64,000 bases of DNA. Source: Hyphomicrobiaceae bacterium (lineage in GTDB: Bacteria; Pseudomonadota; Alphaproteobacteria; Rhizobiales; Hyphomicrobiaceae). The position numbers were made by a program, and so were the translations under genes. The stretch is from contig JALHOW010000002.1 of assembly GCA_022842785.1 (NCBI GenBank), positions 124,001 to 188,000 on the forward strand, written 5' to 3'. Position 1 is the first letter of the stretch, and every line of letters starts with the position of its first letter. Below are positions 7,730 through 18,421 of the stretch, one piece after another. Under the pieces are notes generated by a model that made no database searches, was not told the origin of the DNA, and saw only the letters and a program-made list of their open reading frames with translations.

Positions 7730-8818
7730 ATGAGCGAAGCGCCCATCCGCAAGATCATCCATATCGACATGGACGCCTTCTATGCGTCCGTCGAGCAGCG
7801 CGACGATCCTGCACTGCGCGGCCGTCCGCTCGCCGTTGGCCATGGTGCCGTGCGCGGTGTCGTGGCGGCCGCGAGCTACGAGGCGCGCAAGTTCGGCGTG
7901 CGCTCGGCCATGCCTTCGAGCACGGCGCTGCGCAAATGTCCCGAGCTGATTTTCGTCAAGCCGCGTTTCGAGGTCTATCGCGCGGTTTCGCAGCAGATCC
8001 GCGCAATCTTCGCCGAATACACGCCGCTCATCGAGCCGCTTTCGCTCGATGAAGCCTATCTCGACGTGAGCGCAAACCTGCGTGGCATTCCGACGGCCTC
8101 GGCGACTGCAACCGATATCCGCGCGCGCATTCTCGCCGAGACCGAGCTCACGGCTTCAGCCGGCATCTCGTATAATAAATTCCTGGCGAAGCTCGCATCA
8201 GACCATCGCAAGCCGAATGGCCAGTTCGTGATCCCGCCGGGTGCGGGCGAAGCTTTTATCGCCGATCTCCCCGTCGGCAAGTTCCACGGCGTCGGCCCCG
8301 TCACCGCCGAGAAGATGAACCGCCTCGGCGTTCTCACGGGTGCGGACCTTAAGGAGCAGTCGCTCGCCTTTCTGCAGCAGCATTTCGGCAAGTCGGGCCC
8401 ATGGTACTACGGCCTCGCGCGCGGGGAGGATCATCGCGCCGTCGTGCCCGACCGGCCGCGCAAATCATCGGGATCGGAGACGACGTTCTCGCGCGACCTC
8501 GTCGAGCCGGCGGAGATCGAAGCAGCCATATGCGAGATGGCCGATGACGTCTGGGCGTGGTGCGAGAAAACCAAGGCGCTCGGCCGCACCGTGACGGTGA
8601 AGATCAAGTACGCCGACTTCCAGATCGCAACGCGCAGCCGGACGTACGATGCGCCTGTCACATCACGAGAGGCACTGCACGATGCGAGCCTTCAGCTCGT
8701 GCGCTCTGTCTATCCATTGAGCAAGGGCATCCGCCTCGTCGGCGTCACTCTTTCGAGTTTCGGCGCACGCGAGGACGCCTCAGCGGAGCAATTGAGCTTA
8801 GCGCTAGCGGAGAGGTAG
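7730..8818 (+). CDS. dinB: DNA polymerase IV
   Basis: 362-residue Y-family translesion polymerase. The ATG at 7730 is preferred over one at 7670 because the latter would lie upstream of the LexA box and add non-homologous residues. Conserved motifs: IIHIDMDAFYASVEQRD with the first metal-binding Asp, the YEARKFGVRSAMP fingers region, SLDEAYLDVS with the catalytic Asp-Glu pair, the helix-hairpin-helix region around GVGPVTAEKMNRLG, and a little-finger domain ending about residue 350. It copies past damaged bases at the cost of fidelity. The LexA operator in front shows DNA-damage control. It is convergent with the HerA-like gene. Confidence 0.95.
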   Translation: MSEAPIRKIIHIDMDAFYASVEQRDDPALRGRPLAVGHGAVRGVVAAASYEARKFGVRSAMPSSTALRKCPELIFVKPRFEVYRAVSQQIRAIFAEYTPLIEPLSLDEAYLDVSANLRGIPTASATATDIRARILAETELTASAGISYNKFLAKLASDHRKPNGQFVIPPGAGEAFIADLPVGKFHGVGPVTAEKMNRLGVLTGADLKEQSLAFLQQHFGKSGPWYYGLARGEDHRAVVPDRPRKSSGSETTFSRDLVEPAEIEAAICEMADDVWAWCEKTKALGRTVTVKIKYADFQIATRSRTYDAPVTSREALHDASLQLVRSVYPLSKGIRLVGVTLSSFGAREDASAEQLSLALAER

Positions 8819-8934
8819 TCCCGTCACCCGGGGCGCGATGCGACCGGGATGAAGGGCGGCATCAATCGCCGGCATCGGCGCCTGTGGTCGCCCCTCACCC
8901 CGGTTACGCCCCATATACGTGGGACAAAGGTGTC

Positions 8935-11900
8935 TTACCCAAACAGCCTGAGCTGTCGTTCGCCCTGACCTTTGGTCTCGAACCCGAGTTGCTCGATGCG
9001 ATCGAAAGGCACCTGCTCCGCTGTGATGAGCGAACGTTGCGCCTTGAGCGCGCGCACGAGCCCTTCCTGCACGAGATGGAACTCGCCGACCGTCTGATGC
9101 GGGAGCACCGCCGCCGGATCGAGACCCGACTCGCTCTGGAAGGCTGCCTTGAGTTTCCGCAGCGCCGTATCCTCGCGCACGCGGCCGATGAACCAGCTCG
9201 TGATCTGATCGCGCGACTTGTAGTCGAGATCGCCCGGCGACTGCGTTGCGAGCATGAGCCCGAGGCCCGCGGAGCGCGCGCGCTTCAGGAGGCTCTGCAG
9301 CGGTTCGGCCGTCGCGGGCTTCGCGTTCGCCGGGATGTAGAGATCGGCCTCGTCGAGCATGACGACTGCCTGCAGCTCGTCGTTCGGATTGCGCTGGCAG
9401 AAGCGGAGCGCCTCGGAAAGGAACTGCGAGACCCAGAAGAGGATGTTCTCGTTGTCGCCGAGGAAGCCCGTGTAGATGATCGAGAGGCGCGTGCGGCCGT
9501 CGGGGCGCTTGTGTGGCCCGATGCCGAGTAGGTTTTCCATGCGCAGCGGCTCGCCACCGGTCTCGAACAGCGCCGAATTGCGATGCCGGAGACTGTCGAG
9601 CTGCGCAACGAGATCGCGGCGAATCCTGCCAGAGGGATCCATGCGCTGCGTGAGCTCGGTGAGCTCGGGATCCTCGTCCTCCAGCAGGTGAATGAGATCG
9701 GCGAGGCCGACCTCCGTGCTGAAGCGTGAGCCGAGAATGCGCAGTGCGACCGAGAGCGTGCCCGACTGCTTCTGGTGCGTCGCCGAATTCTTCAGATGGA
9801 GCATGTCGCCGAGTGCTGCCGCCGAAAGATTGGCGAGAAGCTGCTGCTCGTGCTCGGGAAGCTCGTTGATACCGGTGGGCAGGAGCGTGATCGAGATCGG
9901 TCGGCCTGAGGCGCGACCCGGCGTGTACACGGCGACATCGACTTGATCGCCGAGCTTTTCGCGCAGGCTGCTCGCCTCGCTGAGTTCGTTCGGCTCGCCG
10001 CGCCAGACGTCAGGATTGGCGTAGGAGCATAGATCGCCCTTGCGGTCGATCAGGATGACCGGCGTGCCGTTCATCAGAAGCTGCTCGATGAGGCAAAGCG
10101 CGAGCGTCGTCTTGCCCGAGCCCGAGCCACCGAGCACCGCCGTGTGGCGCTTCAGCACGTCCTTGTTGAGCGTGATGCTCTTGCCGCGACCGCCGATCTC
10201 GCGCCCCGCGAGGATGCTCGACGAATTCGAGCCGTGCTCGTCGAGAATGACGCTGAGCGGCAGGTCCTGTTCTTCCTCCGTCGGTGCGGCAAGCGCAGGC
10301 AGAGGCGCGGGCGTTGCGGGGCTCGACGAAGCCCAGCCCGTCCAGTCGGCGAGACGGCTCTGCAGGCTCGGCATGTTGTAGCCGTCACGCGGCTGCACCT
10401 CGGGCGGTCCCTTCGCCCATGGCAGCGTGACGAGATTGCTCTGCTCCGTCGTCTCGACGGGCGGCTCCACTCCGCGCCGACGCGGCGGCGCGTCGCCCAT
10501 GGGCATCGGCGCGCCGAGGAGGTCTAGGCGAAGAAGCTGCGCGAGTACCGAGAGGCCGGATAGGAGCTTCGCCTGCTCCAACCAGCCGCCGAAGCCGGGG
10601 TCTGTGCGATGGCGCGCGTGGAACTCGCGCACCGTCATCATGCGCTCCCACTCGGCCATCGGCACGACGAGCGTACGCCCGCCACTCTCGCGAAATTTGC
10701 GGAAGGCCTGCGCCGTCTGGTTCTTGCGCGGCGGCGGATAGTCGCTCGCGCGCAGCATGATGGCACTCGCGGACGACAGGCTGGACAGCACCTTATCGAG
10801 CTGGCGCTTGAGACCACCGCCCTGCGTCGGGCGATTACAGATGAAGACGCGCGTCTTCTGCATGATGCCCGTGGCGTGCGTGACCGTGACGTCGGCCGCC
10901 GGCAGTTCTTCGCCGAGATCTGCGCGGCGCACGGAGAGCGTTACCGCCGATCCCCATTCGGCGCGCGACAATTCGAGCGCCGATGTCAGAACGCCGAGCA
11001 GCTCCTGATCGTCGGTCGGCATCTCGGCTTCGGAGAGACTGGCAAAGCGCTCCCAGCTTGCGCGGAAGTCGATCTGGTTCGCCGAGGCCGGTTGGCTGTC
11101 GCCACCACCGAGCCCGAATCCAAGAGCGGCCGCGAGCGTGGAAATGAAGCCCGCGCCATCCGTCTCCTCGGGCTCGTCGGTCGGCATTTCCGTCTCTCGG
11201 CTCTTGAGGCGCGCCTGTGCGTCCTCGAGCAGGCGCCGGGTCGAGAGGCCACCAAGCTCGGCCACGAATTCAGCGCCGAAGAGTTTCGTGAGATCGGCGG
11301 CTGCTGGATCGACACCACGCGCGATCGCGTGCTGCTCGACACGGCGCGAGAGAATGAGACGCGCTTCATCCGCCGTGCGGCTTTCGAGCAGCGCGACAGG
11401 ACCCGCCTTCTCGATACGGTCGATGTAGGACTGCGCGAGCACGCCCCGCACGTGATCGTAGAAATCGCCGAGGCAGGAGATGATGATCAGCGACGTCGGC
11501 ACGCGGTTGGCGATCTGAATGAGATCGCGCACGGCCTTCTGAAAGCGCTCATCGGAGTCGGTGAAGAAGCGCAGATCCTCGACCTGGTCGATGCAGAAGA
11601 CGAGCGCCGCGCGATCGACCGTCCACATGAGCTTGCCGAGGCTTTCCATGATCTCGAAAGCACGCCCCTCACCCGAGCTCGGATCGAGCGCAGCGACAGA
11701 CGACTGCGAGAGCTCATTGAGCGGGCGTCCGTGCAGATACTGGCGCACGCGCTGGTCGATGCGCGGGTCGGCGCGCTGGAGATAGAGCAGCGCGCGCACG
11801 ATGTTGATGTCGAGTTCCTGATCGGCGAAGGACGGGCTCGCGACGATCTCATCCGCAAGCGTGATGATCAGCTTTGCGAGCTGATCCTCGTCGAGCTTCG

Positions 11901-12369
11901 CCTCGGTCAGCTCGTTCAGCTGCTCGTCGCTGAGCGCGGCGGCGGCGAGCTTATTGGTCAACCGCGCAAGGCCGCTCTCGCATTCACCGTCGGGATCGTA
12001 CGGTTTCTCGAGCGAAGCCACGAGACGGCGCAGGTAGTAGTCGGCATAGCTCGCGACGTCGGGCGTCATCTGCGCATAGCCGAAGTAGGCCGTGCCTGCG
12101 CGATGACTGCTCGTGCGAAGTGCGCGAATGAGGTGCGTCTTTCCGGCGCCCGACTGGCCATGGAACAGCAGCATCCGCGCTGGTGTCACGGCGCCGTCGA
12201 CCTTCACCATCGCGTCGAGCGTGCTTTGGAATTTCGCGCGCGCCTGCTTGTGCACGGCGGCGACGTCCACCGGGTCCGCGCTCCAAATGTCGTCTTCCCA
12301 GGTGATCGAGTGCTCGAACGCCGATGCAAAACTCTCGACCGGGGCCGCGCTTTCTACCGCACGCTGCAT
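8935..12369 (-). CDS. Double P-loop protein: AAA (ORC/STAND-like) fused to HerA/FtsK-like ATPase
   Basis: 1144 residues with two complete ATPase cores. The N-terminal core has Walker A GQSGAGKT (71-78) and Walker B LVFCIDQVED (256-265), looking like an ORC/STAND-type AAA domain. Residues about 430-620 are a middle domain with ATGIMQKTRVFIC and RTLVVPMAEWERMM that I cannot place. A Pro-rich linker (about 620-700) leads to a HerA-like motor: Walker A GGSGSGKTT (746-754), ILIDRKGDL (771-779), Walker B AVVMLDEAD (1000-1008), sensor LATQSPGDLD (1039-1048) and a likely arginine-finger region SWFIGRVRED. HerA-type motors pump DNA and often work with nucleases, including in phage defence; no nuclease motif is evident here. 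It is 69 bases downstream of the partner gene, probably one operon. Precise function unknown. Confidence 0.72.
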   Translation of the reverse strand: MQRAVESAAPVESFASAFEHSITWEDDIWSADPVDVAAVHKQARAKFQSTLDAMVKVDGAVTPARMLLFHGQSGAGKTHLIRALRTSSHRAGTAYFGYAQMTPDVASYADYYLRRLVASLEKPYDPDGECESGLARLTNKLAAAALSDEQLNELTEAKLDEDQLAKLIITLADEIVASPSFADQELDINIVRALLYLQRADPRIDQRVRQYLHGRPLNELSQSSVAALDPSSGEGRAFEIMESLGKLMWTVDRAALVFCIDQVEDLRFFTDSDERFQKAVRDLIQIANRVPTSLIIISCLGDFYDHVRGVLAQSYIDRIEKAGPVALLESRTADEARLILSRRVEQHAIARGVDPAAADLTKLFGAEFVAELGGLSTRRLLEDAQARLKSRETEMPTDEPEETDGAGFISTLAAALGFGLGGGDSQPASANQIDFRASWERFASLSEAEMPTDDQELLGVLTSALELSRAEWGSAVTLSVRRADLGEELPAADVTVTHATGIMQKTRVFICNRPTQGGGLKRQLDKVLSSLSSASAIMLRASDYPPPRKNQTAQAFRKFRESGGRTLVVPMAEWERMMTVREFHARHRTDPGFGGWLEQAKLLSGLSVLAQLLRLDLLGAPMPMGDAPPRRRGVEPPVETTEQSNLVTLPWAKGPPEVQPRDGYNMPSLQSRLADWTGWASSSPATPAPLPALAAPTEEEQDLPLSVILDEHGSNSSSILAGREIGGRGKSITLNKDVLKRHTAVLGGSGSGKTTLALCLIEQLLMNGTPVILIDRKGDLCSYANPDVWRGEPNELSEASSLREKLGDQVDVAVYTPGRASGRPISITLLPTGINELPEHEQQLLANLSAAALGDMLHLKNSATHQKQSGTLSVALRILGSRFSTEVGLADLIHLLEDEDPELTELTQRMDPSGRIRRDLVAQLDSLRHRNSALFETGGEPLRMENLLGIGPHKRPDGRTRLSIIYTGFLGDNENILFWVSQFLSEALRFCQRNPNDELQAVVMLDEADLYIPANAKPATAEPLQSLLKRARSAGLGLMLATQSPGDLDYKSRDQITSWFIGRVREDTALRKLKAAFQSESGLDPAAVLPHQTVGEFHLVQEGLVRALKAQRSLITAEQVPFDRIEQLGFETKGQGERQLRLFG

Positions 12370-12438
12370 GTTCTTCTTTTTCCTCGACGCAAATTTGAAG
12401 TGTTGAGGCCCCGCGAGGGACTGACGTGACTGATCGGA

Positions 12439-13590
12439 TCAATCGTCGATACGCACGAAATGCCAGACGGTATTCTTGAACACGGTCGCCGATGCCTGGA
12501 TCTCCTCGAGATCGCGCTTGTCGCGCAGATCCGATGTGCCGAGCACCAGCAGCCCCGTGCGATGCGCTTCCGTAAGCATCGCCTTGAACTCGATCTCGCT
12601 CAGTCCCCAGCCCGCGTGCTGTTTCTGCACGGCGGCCCAGACTTGTGAGATGTAGACCTTGCGGCTGCCCGACCATCCACCGGTCGCGAGCGGCCGCGCC
12701 ATCCTCCTCACCGCGTGCGCGAACGCCTCCGGATCGGGCCGTCCTGTTGGGGTCGGCGCTGGCCTGAGACGCTGCACGACGGCCGGTGCGCTCGCGACGG
12801 GCGGCGCGGCCGGCTTGACCGGCGCCTCCTGACCGCGCGACACGGCGATCGGCCATTCGAGATCGCCCGCAACGAACCGGCGCAGCAACGCGAGCCGCAG
12901 CGCCGGCAATGTGCTGCTCGTGACGCCGGCGGCTTCAGCTGCAAGTCCAGCAACAAGCCGGCTGTCCGAGCCGAAATCGCGCGGCCGCATCGAAAGCTGA
13001 CCGGCCAGAAGGCGCGCGGCCTTAGCCGACAGCCCCGACTTGGCGCCGAGGTCCCGCTGCAGGCGGTTGCCGAAGGCGCGATCAAGCGCGAGTAGCGCGA
13101 GATCATTCCGGAGGCGCGAGGCGCTCGCCGCTGCACGCGGCTTGAGCCCGTGGGCCGCAATTACGATTGCACTTCTGAGGCCGTCGATCTTGCCGAGGGC
13201 CTTGAGGCGCCGCACCGGCAAGCCGGGGGTTCCAAGCGCACGCGCGATCAACGCACCATCACGCACCTCCGGCCAGTCGTCCCCACTCGCAGGGGCCGCG
13301 CCGAGGAAATGCTGCGCCTGGCGGCGACCGCCTGCCGTGGCGTGGAGCCGGTTGCTCCGCCGCACCGCGAGCTGGTCCTTGATGTGCGCCGCGATGAGCC
13401 GACCGAGCAGAAGCCGCCACTCGCCGGCTTCGACAGCGGGGCTCACTAATGGCTGCAGATCCCGCGCCAGCTCCGCTTCGCCGACTCCGCTCTCGCTGAC
13501 CGACAGCCGCAGGAGCACGAGCGCACCGACCCGAAGCGCATCGACCCGCGCCGGAACTGCGCGAGGCGCATCCAGTACCGCCACCGCCAT
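12439..13590 (-). CDS. Partner of the HerA-like ATPase, probable C-terminal winged helix
   Basis: 383 residues from the ATG at 13590, preceded by AGGGGG; a TTG six codons upstream is less likely. The N-terminal two-thirds are Ala/Leu/Arg-rich and helical (PRAVPARVDALRVGALVLL and onward) with no recognised fold. After a Pro-rich linker (about 255-290) comes a compact C-terminal domain, KVYISQVWAAVQKQ ... LSEIEFKAMLTEAHRTG ... NTVWHFVRID, whose helix-helix-strand order suggests a winged helix that could bind DNA or protein. It is the first gene of a two-gene minus-strand unit with the 1144-residue ATPase, so a regulatory or DNA-targeting role for that motor is likely. I recognise no characterised homologue. 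Confidence 0.6.
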   Translation of the reverse strand: MAVAVLDAPRAVPARVDALRVGALVLLRLSVSESGVGEAELARDLQPLVSPAVEAGEWRLLLGRLIAAHIKDQLAVRRSNRLHATAGGRRQAQHFLGAAPASGDDWPEVRDGALIARALGTPGLPVRRLKALGKIDGLRSAIVIAAHGLKPRAAASASRLRNDLALLALDRAFGNRLQRDLGAKSGLSAKAARLLAGQLSMRPRDFGSDSRLVAGLAAEAAGVTSSTLPALRLALLRRFVAGDLEWPIAVSRGQEAPVKPAAPPVASAPAVVQRLRPAPTPTGRPDPEAFAHAVRRMARPLATGGWSGSRKVYISQVWAAVQKQHAGWGLSEIEFKAMLTEAHRTGLLVLGTSDLRDKRDLEEIQASATVFKNTVWHFVRIDD

Positions 13591-14211
13591 GTCTTTGCCC
13601 CCTAGCAAACCGATGTCTGCCTCCGAGCCCTTTCAACACAGGCGACAACCCGCTCATGGCCGCGGTCACACACGACCCGGCCTCACACGAACACGCTGCA
13701 CCTCACATGGGGAATTCCGGCATTGGCGCGCCCCTGCGCGCGCGGCCGGACATCGGGCAGGATTTCGTGTTTCCCTCGCGAAATGCCTGCCACCGGGCCC
13801 CCTCGACCCGGACGAATCACCGTAGAATCAATGGCATTCTGAAAGACCGCGATGAATCCGCCAAGTAAAATCGCCCCGCCCCGCGACGTCCCGCCTCGGG
13901 TGCGCGCATCGGGCCACGTCCGGACCGAACTATATTTGCCGCCGACAGGCCCGCGGCCCAATTAATGTCACGAAGATTCCTTCTCTTATGTCCCGACAGG
14001 ACGGTTTCTCCCGCGCTCGATGCAGAAGAGGCGACGCGCCCGGATACTCCGGGTTCGTCCCGGGGATCTGCAGTGTGACGGCGCGGAGCGGAAGCCGGCC
14101 CTTGTCCCGAGGGAAGCTAGTTCCGTGCGCGCATCATTAACGGCATGTTTACCACCTAGCGGCATAGTTAATGCTGGGTTCGTTGTGCGTAGGCCGGCAG
14201 GAGTTGTAACC
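13591..14211. promoter_or_regulatory. Long divergent promoter region with possible CtrA site
   Basis: 621 bases without a convincing gene between the minus-strand ATPase module and the plus-strand CAP lipoprotein. Near the lipoprotein gene there is TTAA-CGGCATG-TTTACC (14137-14153), close to the CtrA consensus TTAA-N7-TTAA(C), lying between inverted CATTAAC (14135-14141) and GTTAATG (14167-14173). The part near 13590 should hold the promoter of the ATPase module; I see no clear -35/-10 pair there. Confidence 0.4.
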
Positions 14212-14874
14212 ATGTATCGCGTGCTGGTGGGGGTTTCGGTCGTTCTTCTGACGACCGGTTGCGGCATGAGTTCGAGCACACTCAGCTCAGGGTTCGCCGA
14301 AAGCCCGACAACGTCGGCCAGATCGGCCCGCCAAGCCTCGCTCGGCAGCGATCTCACAGCCCGCACGCCGACCCGCGTCGAGAGCAGCCAGCGCACGGCG
14401 AGCCTCTCGCCTCCGACCACATCCGCCCCCTCCGAGCGCGCACCGAAGGGCGCCCTTTCGGACCGAGATTACTCCCGCGCCGGCCTCAACCCCGAAGCCG
14501 CACGCGACGCGATCAACAATTACCGTCGTTCCAAGGGCCTCAAGCCCCTCAAGCTCGATGCCGAGTTGACCACGGCGGCCCGCGCCCATGCGCAGGATCT
14601 CGCCAAATGGGACCGCATCTCGCACTACGGATCGGACGGCTCGAACCCCTGGGACCGCGTCAAACGCACAGGCTACAATGCCAAGCTCGCGGCTGAGAAC
14701 GTGGGCACCGGCCAAGCCAGCTTCGACGAAGTGCTGAAGGGCTGGCAGAACAGCCCCGGCCACAACAAGAATCTTCTCCAGCCCGAGGCCCAGCACATCG
14801 GCCTCGCCCTGGTCCACGATCCCAAGACCGAGTTCAAGACGTTCTGGACCCTGGTCGTCGGCTCGCGGCTCTAG
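14212..14874 (+). CDS. CAP-domain (SCP/PR1) lipoprotein
   Basis: 220 residues from the ATG at 14212 with AGGAG eight bases upstream. The N-terminus carries a lipobox-like LLTTGC, so the protein is probably lipid-anchored in the periplasm. Residues about 18-85 are a Ser/Thr/Pro-rich linker. The CAP domain follows: AINNYRRSKGLKPLKLDAEL, AARAHAQDLA, a His in RISHYG, AENVG, and GWQNSPGHNKNLL, the typical four-motif order. Bacterial CAP proteins are often envelope-associated, with unclear biochemistry. The family is secure from these motifs; the function is not. Confidence 0.85.
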   Translation: MYRVLVGVSVVLLTTGCGMSSSTLSSGFAESPTTSARSARQASLGSDLTARTPTRVESSQRTASLSPPTTSAPSERAPKGALSDRDYSRAGLNPEAARDAINNYRRSKGLKPLKLDAELTTAARAHAQDLAKWDRISHYGSDGSNPWDRVKRTGYNAKLAAENVGTGQASFDEVLKGWQNSPGHNKNLLQPEAQHIGLALVHDPKTEFKTFWTLVVGSRL

Positions 14875-14915
14875 TCATCACGCTAGTTGCTGCTGCAGCG
14901 ACCGCGGCGCTTTAG

Positions 14916-16292
<1,377 letters not shown>

Positions 16293-16475
16293 CAAGCGCC
16301 CCGCGACATCATGTATCGGCCCCTGCAGAGAACACGTGGAAGAGCTGCGTGTTGGGGGTGGAAGTTGACACCGATTTGACATATAGGACCGGCTATTGAC
16401 GGCGCCGCTCGACTTGAACTGATGCGGTATACGTCACATATCCGGCGCTCAACCGGCAGCGATGGAGCCGCAGCG

Positions 16476-17966
16476 ATGATGTCCGTGCCGCCCCCCCACG
16501 ACGCCGACACGCTGCAGACAGATCAAACAGACTGGTATGGCGACAGCCTCCGCGAGGAGTGCGGGGTCTTCGGCATTTTCGGTCACGATGACGCCGCCGC
16601 CATTACCGCACTCGGAATGCACGCGCTCCAGCATCGCGGCCAGGAAGGTTGCGGCATCGTCACTTACGACGGCAAGCGCTTCAATCAGGAGCGTCGCCTG
16701 GGTCTGGTAGGCGACAACTTCTCCAAGGCAAGCGTGATCGAGCGGCTCGCCGGGCGCATGGCGGTCGGCCACAATCGTTACTCGACGACGGGCGACGTGG
16801 TCCTGCGTAACGTGCAACCGCTTTTCGCCGACCTCGACACGGGCGGCTTCGCCGTCGGCCACAACGGCAATCTCACCAACGCGCTCACGCTCCGTCAGGA
16901 GCTGGTCTCGTCCGGCGCCATCTGCCAGTCGACCTCGGACACCGAGGTCATCCTCCATCTCATTTCCCGCTCGAAGAAGCGCCGCATCGTCGAGCGCTTC
17001 ATCGATGCTCTTCTGCAGATCGAAGGCGCCTACGCGCTCGTCGGGCTGACGAACGACATGCTGATCGGCGCGCGCGATCCCGTCGGCATTCGTCCGCTCG
17101 TGCTTGGCCGGATCGGCGAGGCCTATGTGCTCGCCTCCGAGACGTGTGCCCTCGACATCGTCGGCGCGCAATTCGTGCGCGAGATCGACAACGGCGAGGT
17201 GGTGGTGATTACGGCGGAGGGCATCGAGAGCCATCGTCCGTTTCCCAAACGCCCGGCTCGCCCCTGCATCTTCGAGTACATCTACTTCGCCCGCCCAGAC
17301 TCGATCGCTGGCGGGCGAAGTGTTTATGACGTCCGCAAGAGCTTCGGCATCGAGCTCGCGCGCGAGTCGCTCGTGCCCGCCGATGTGATCGTTCCGATCC
17401 CCGATTCTGGCGTGCCGGCGGCCATCGGCTATGCGCAGTTCTCGAGCATTCCCTACGAGCTCGGCATCGTGCGCAATCACTACGTCGGGCGCACGTTTAT
17501 CGAGCCCGAGCAGCGCATCCGCCAGCTTGGCGTGAAGCTCAAGCATTCGGCGAACGTCGGCGTCATCCGCGGCGCGCGCGTCGTACTGATCGACGACAGC
17601 GTCGTGCGCGGCACCACGTCCAAGAAGATCGTCGACATGATCCGCGACGCCGGCGCGAAGGAGGTCCACATGCGGATCTCGAGCCCTCCGATCAAGTATC
17701 CTGATTTCTACGGCATCGATACGCCGCGGACCGAGGAACTGCTCGCCGCCAATATGAGCGTCGAGCAAATGCGCGAATTTATGGGCGCCGACAGCCTGGC
17801 ATTCCTGTCGATCGACGGCACCTACCGCGCCATGGGCTTCGATAAGCGCGACGCGAAGAATCCGCAGTTCACCGACCACTGCTTTACCGGCAGCTACCCG
17901 ACGCGCCTCGTCGACCGCGACGGCTCGAACGGCTACCAGCTCTCGCTTCTTGCCGAAGTGAGCTGA
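16476..17966 (+). CDS. purF: Amidophosphoribosyltransferase
   Basis: 496 residues from the ATG at 16476 (an in-frame upstream ATG at 16422 is possible). First committed step of purine synthesis: PRPP plus glutamine to phosphoribosylamine. The class II glutaminase nucleophile is the Cys in EECGVFGIFG after a propeptide of about 25 residues, normally cleaved. The PRPP-binding loop is VVLIDDSVVRGTTSKKI. The C-terminal DSLAFLSIDG is typical. cvpA, which often precedes purF, is absent. A strong hairpin follows the gene. Confidence 0.97.
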   Translation: MMSVPPPHDADTLQTDQTDWYGDSLREECGVFGIFGHDDAAAITALGMHALQHRGQEGCGIVTYDGKRFNQERRLGLVGDNFSKASVIERLAGRMAVGHNRYSTTGDVVLRNVQPLFADLDTGGFAVGHNGNLTNALTLRQELVSSGAICQSTSDTEVILHLISRSKKRRIVERFIDALLQIEGAYALVGLTNDMLIGARDPVGIRPLVLGRIGEAYVLASETCALDIVGAQFVREIDNGEVVVITAEGIESHRPFPKRPARPCIFEYIYFARPDSIAGGRSVYDVRKSFGIELARESLVPADVIVPIPDSGVPAAIGYAQFSSIPYELGIVRNHYVGRTFIEPEQRIRQLGVKLKHSANVGVIRGARVVLIDDSVVRGTTSKKIVDMIRDAGAKEVHMRISSPPIKYPDFYGIDTPRTEELLAANMSVEQMREFMGADSLAFLSIDGTYRAMGFDKRDAKNPQFTDHCFTGSYPTRLVDRDGSNGYQLSLLAEVS

Positions 17967-17995
17967 ACGCGGCATCGCATCAGTCAGGCATTCCA

Positions 17996-18025
17996 TAGGC
18001 CCGCGCGCATTGCGTTGCGGGCCTA
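17996..18025 (+). terminator. Hairpin after purF
   Basis: Perfect 9-bp stem TAGGCCCGC/GCGGGCCTA around a 12-base loop, starting 29 bases after the purF stop and followed by CTGCTTTG. The T-run is short, so it may be a weak or factor-assisted terminator. Confidence 0.55.
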
Positions 18026-18124
18026 CTGCTTTGCACGCCGAGGCCATTGCGCAAGGACGCGTCCGTGCCGCAGAATGTACGGACTTAAGCAAAAATAAGC
18101 ACGGGAACGCCCCAGGACACGCCC

Positions 18125-18421
18125 ATGAAACTGATCGAGGCTGCACGCGTGATCCGATCGAAGAACGCGGGGCCGACCCAGGTCACGCTCGATCTGATGT
18201 TCGACAGCCGCGAGATGTATGAGCGCGCGCTCGCCGCGCCGAGCCTCAAGGCCGCTGTGATCGCCCAGCGCTTCAATGTCGCCGAGGCCGAGATCATTCC
18301 GTATCCCGCTGCCAACGCGATCAAGATCGTCCTGCCCCGCCGCATCATCGCCGGCACGCCGGGCGACACCGACGTCTACGGCGCCCAACAGCACCGCCCA
18401 ATCCTGGATCTCGAGATATGA
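18125..18421 (+). CDS. DUF4387 family protein
   Basis: 98 residues, matching the small DUF4387 family (RVIRSKNAGPTQVTLDLMF near the N-terminus, PAANAIKIVLPR, GTPGDTDVYGAQQH near the C-terminus). This family is almost always encoded next to an AtuA/DUF1446 protein, as here, and the two are thought to act together as an acyl-CoA or related hydratase/hydrolase-like pair, though the reaction is poorly defined. Its stop overlaps the next start by 4 bases (ATGA), so the pair is translationally coupled. First gene of a three-gene catabolic operon. Confidence 0.85.
   Translation: MKLIEAARVIRSKNAGPTQVTLDLMFDSREMYERALAAPSLKAAVIAQRFNVAEAEIIPYPAANAIKIVLPRRIIAGTPGDTDVYGAQQHRPILDLEI

Noticed and set aside
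10609-12429. Long plus-strand frame opposite the HerA-like gene
   Set aside because: Composition shadow of the real gene; no start context and no domain.
16449-18146. Long minus-strand frame opposite purF
   Set aside because: Shadow of purF, with no recognisable motif or start signal.
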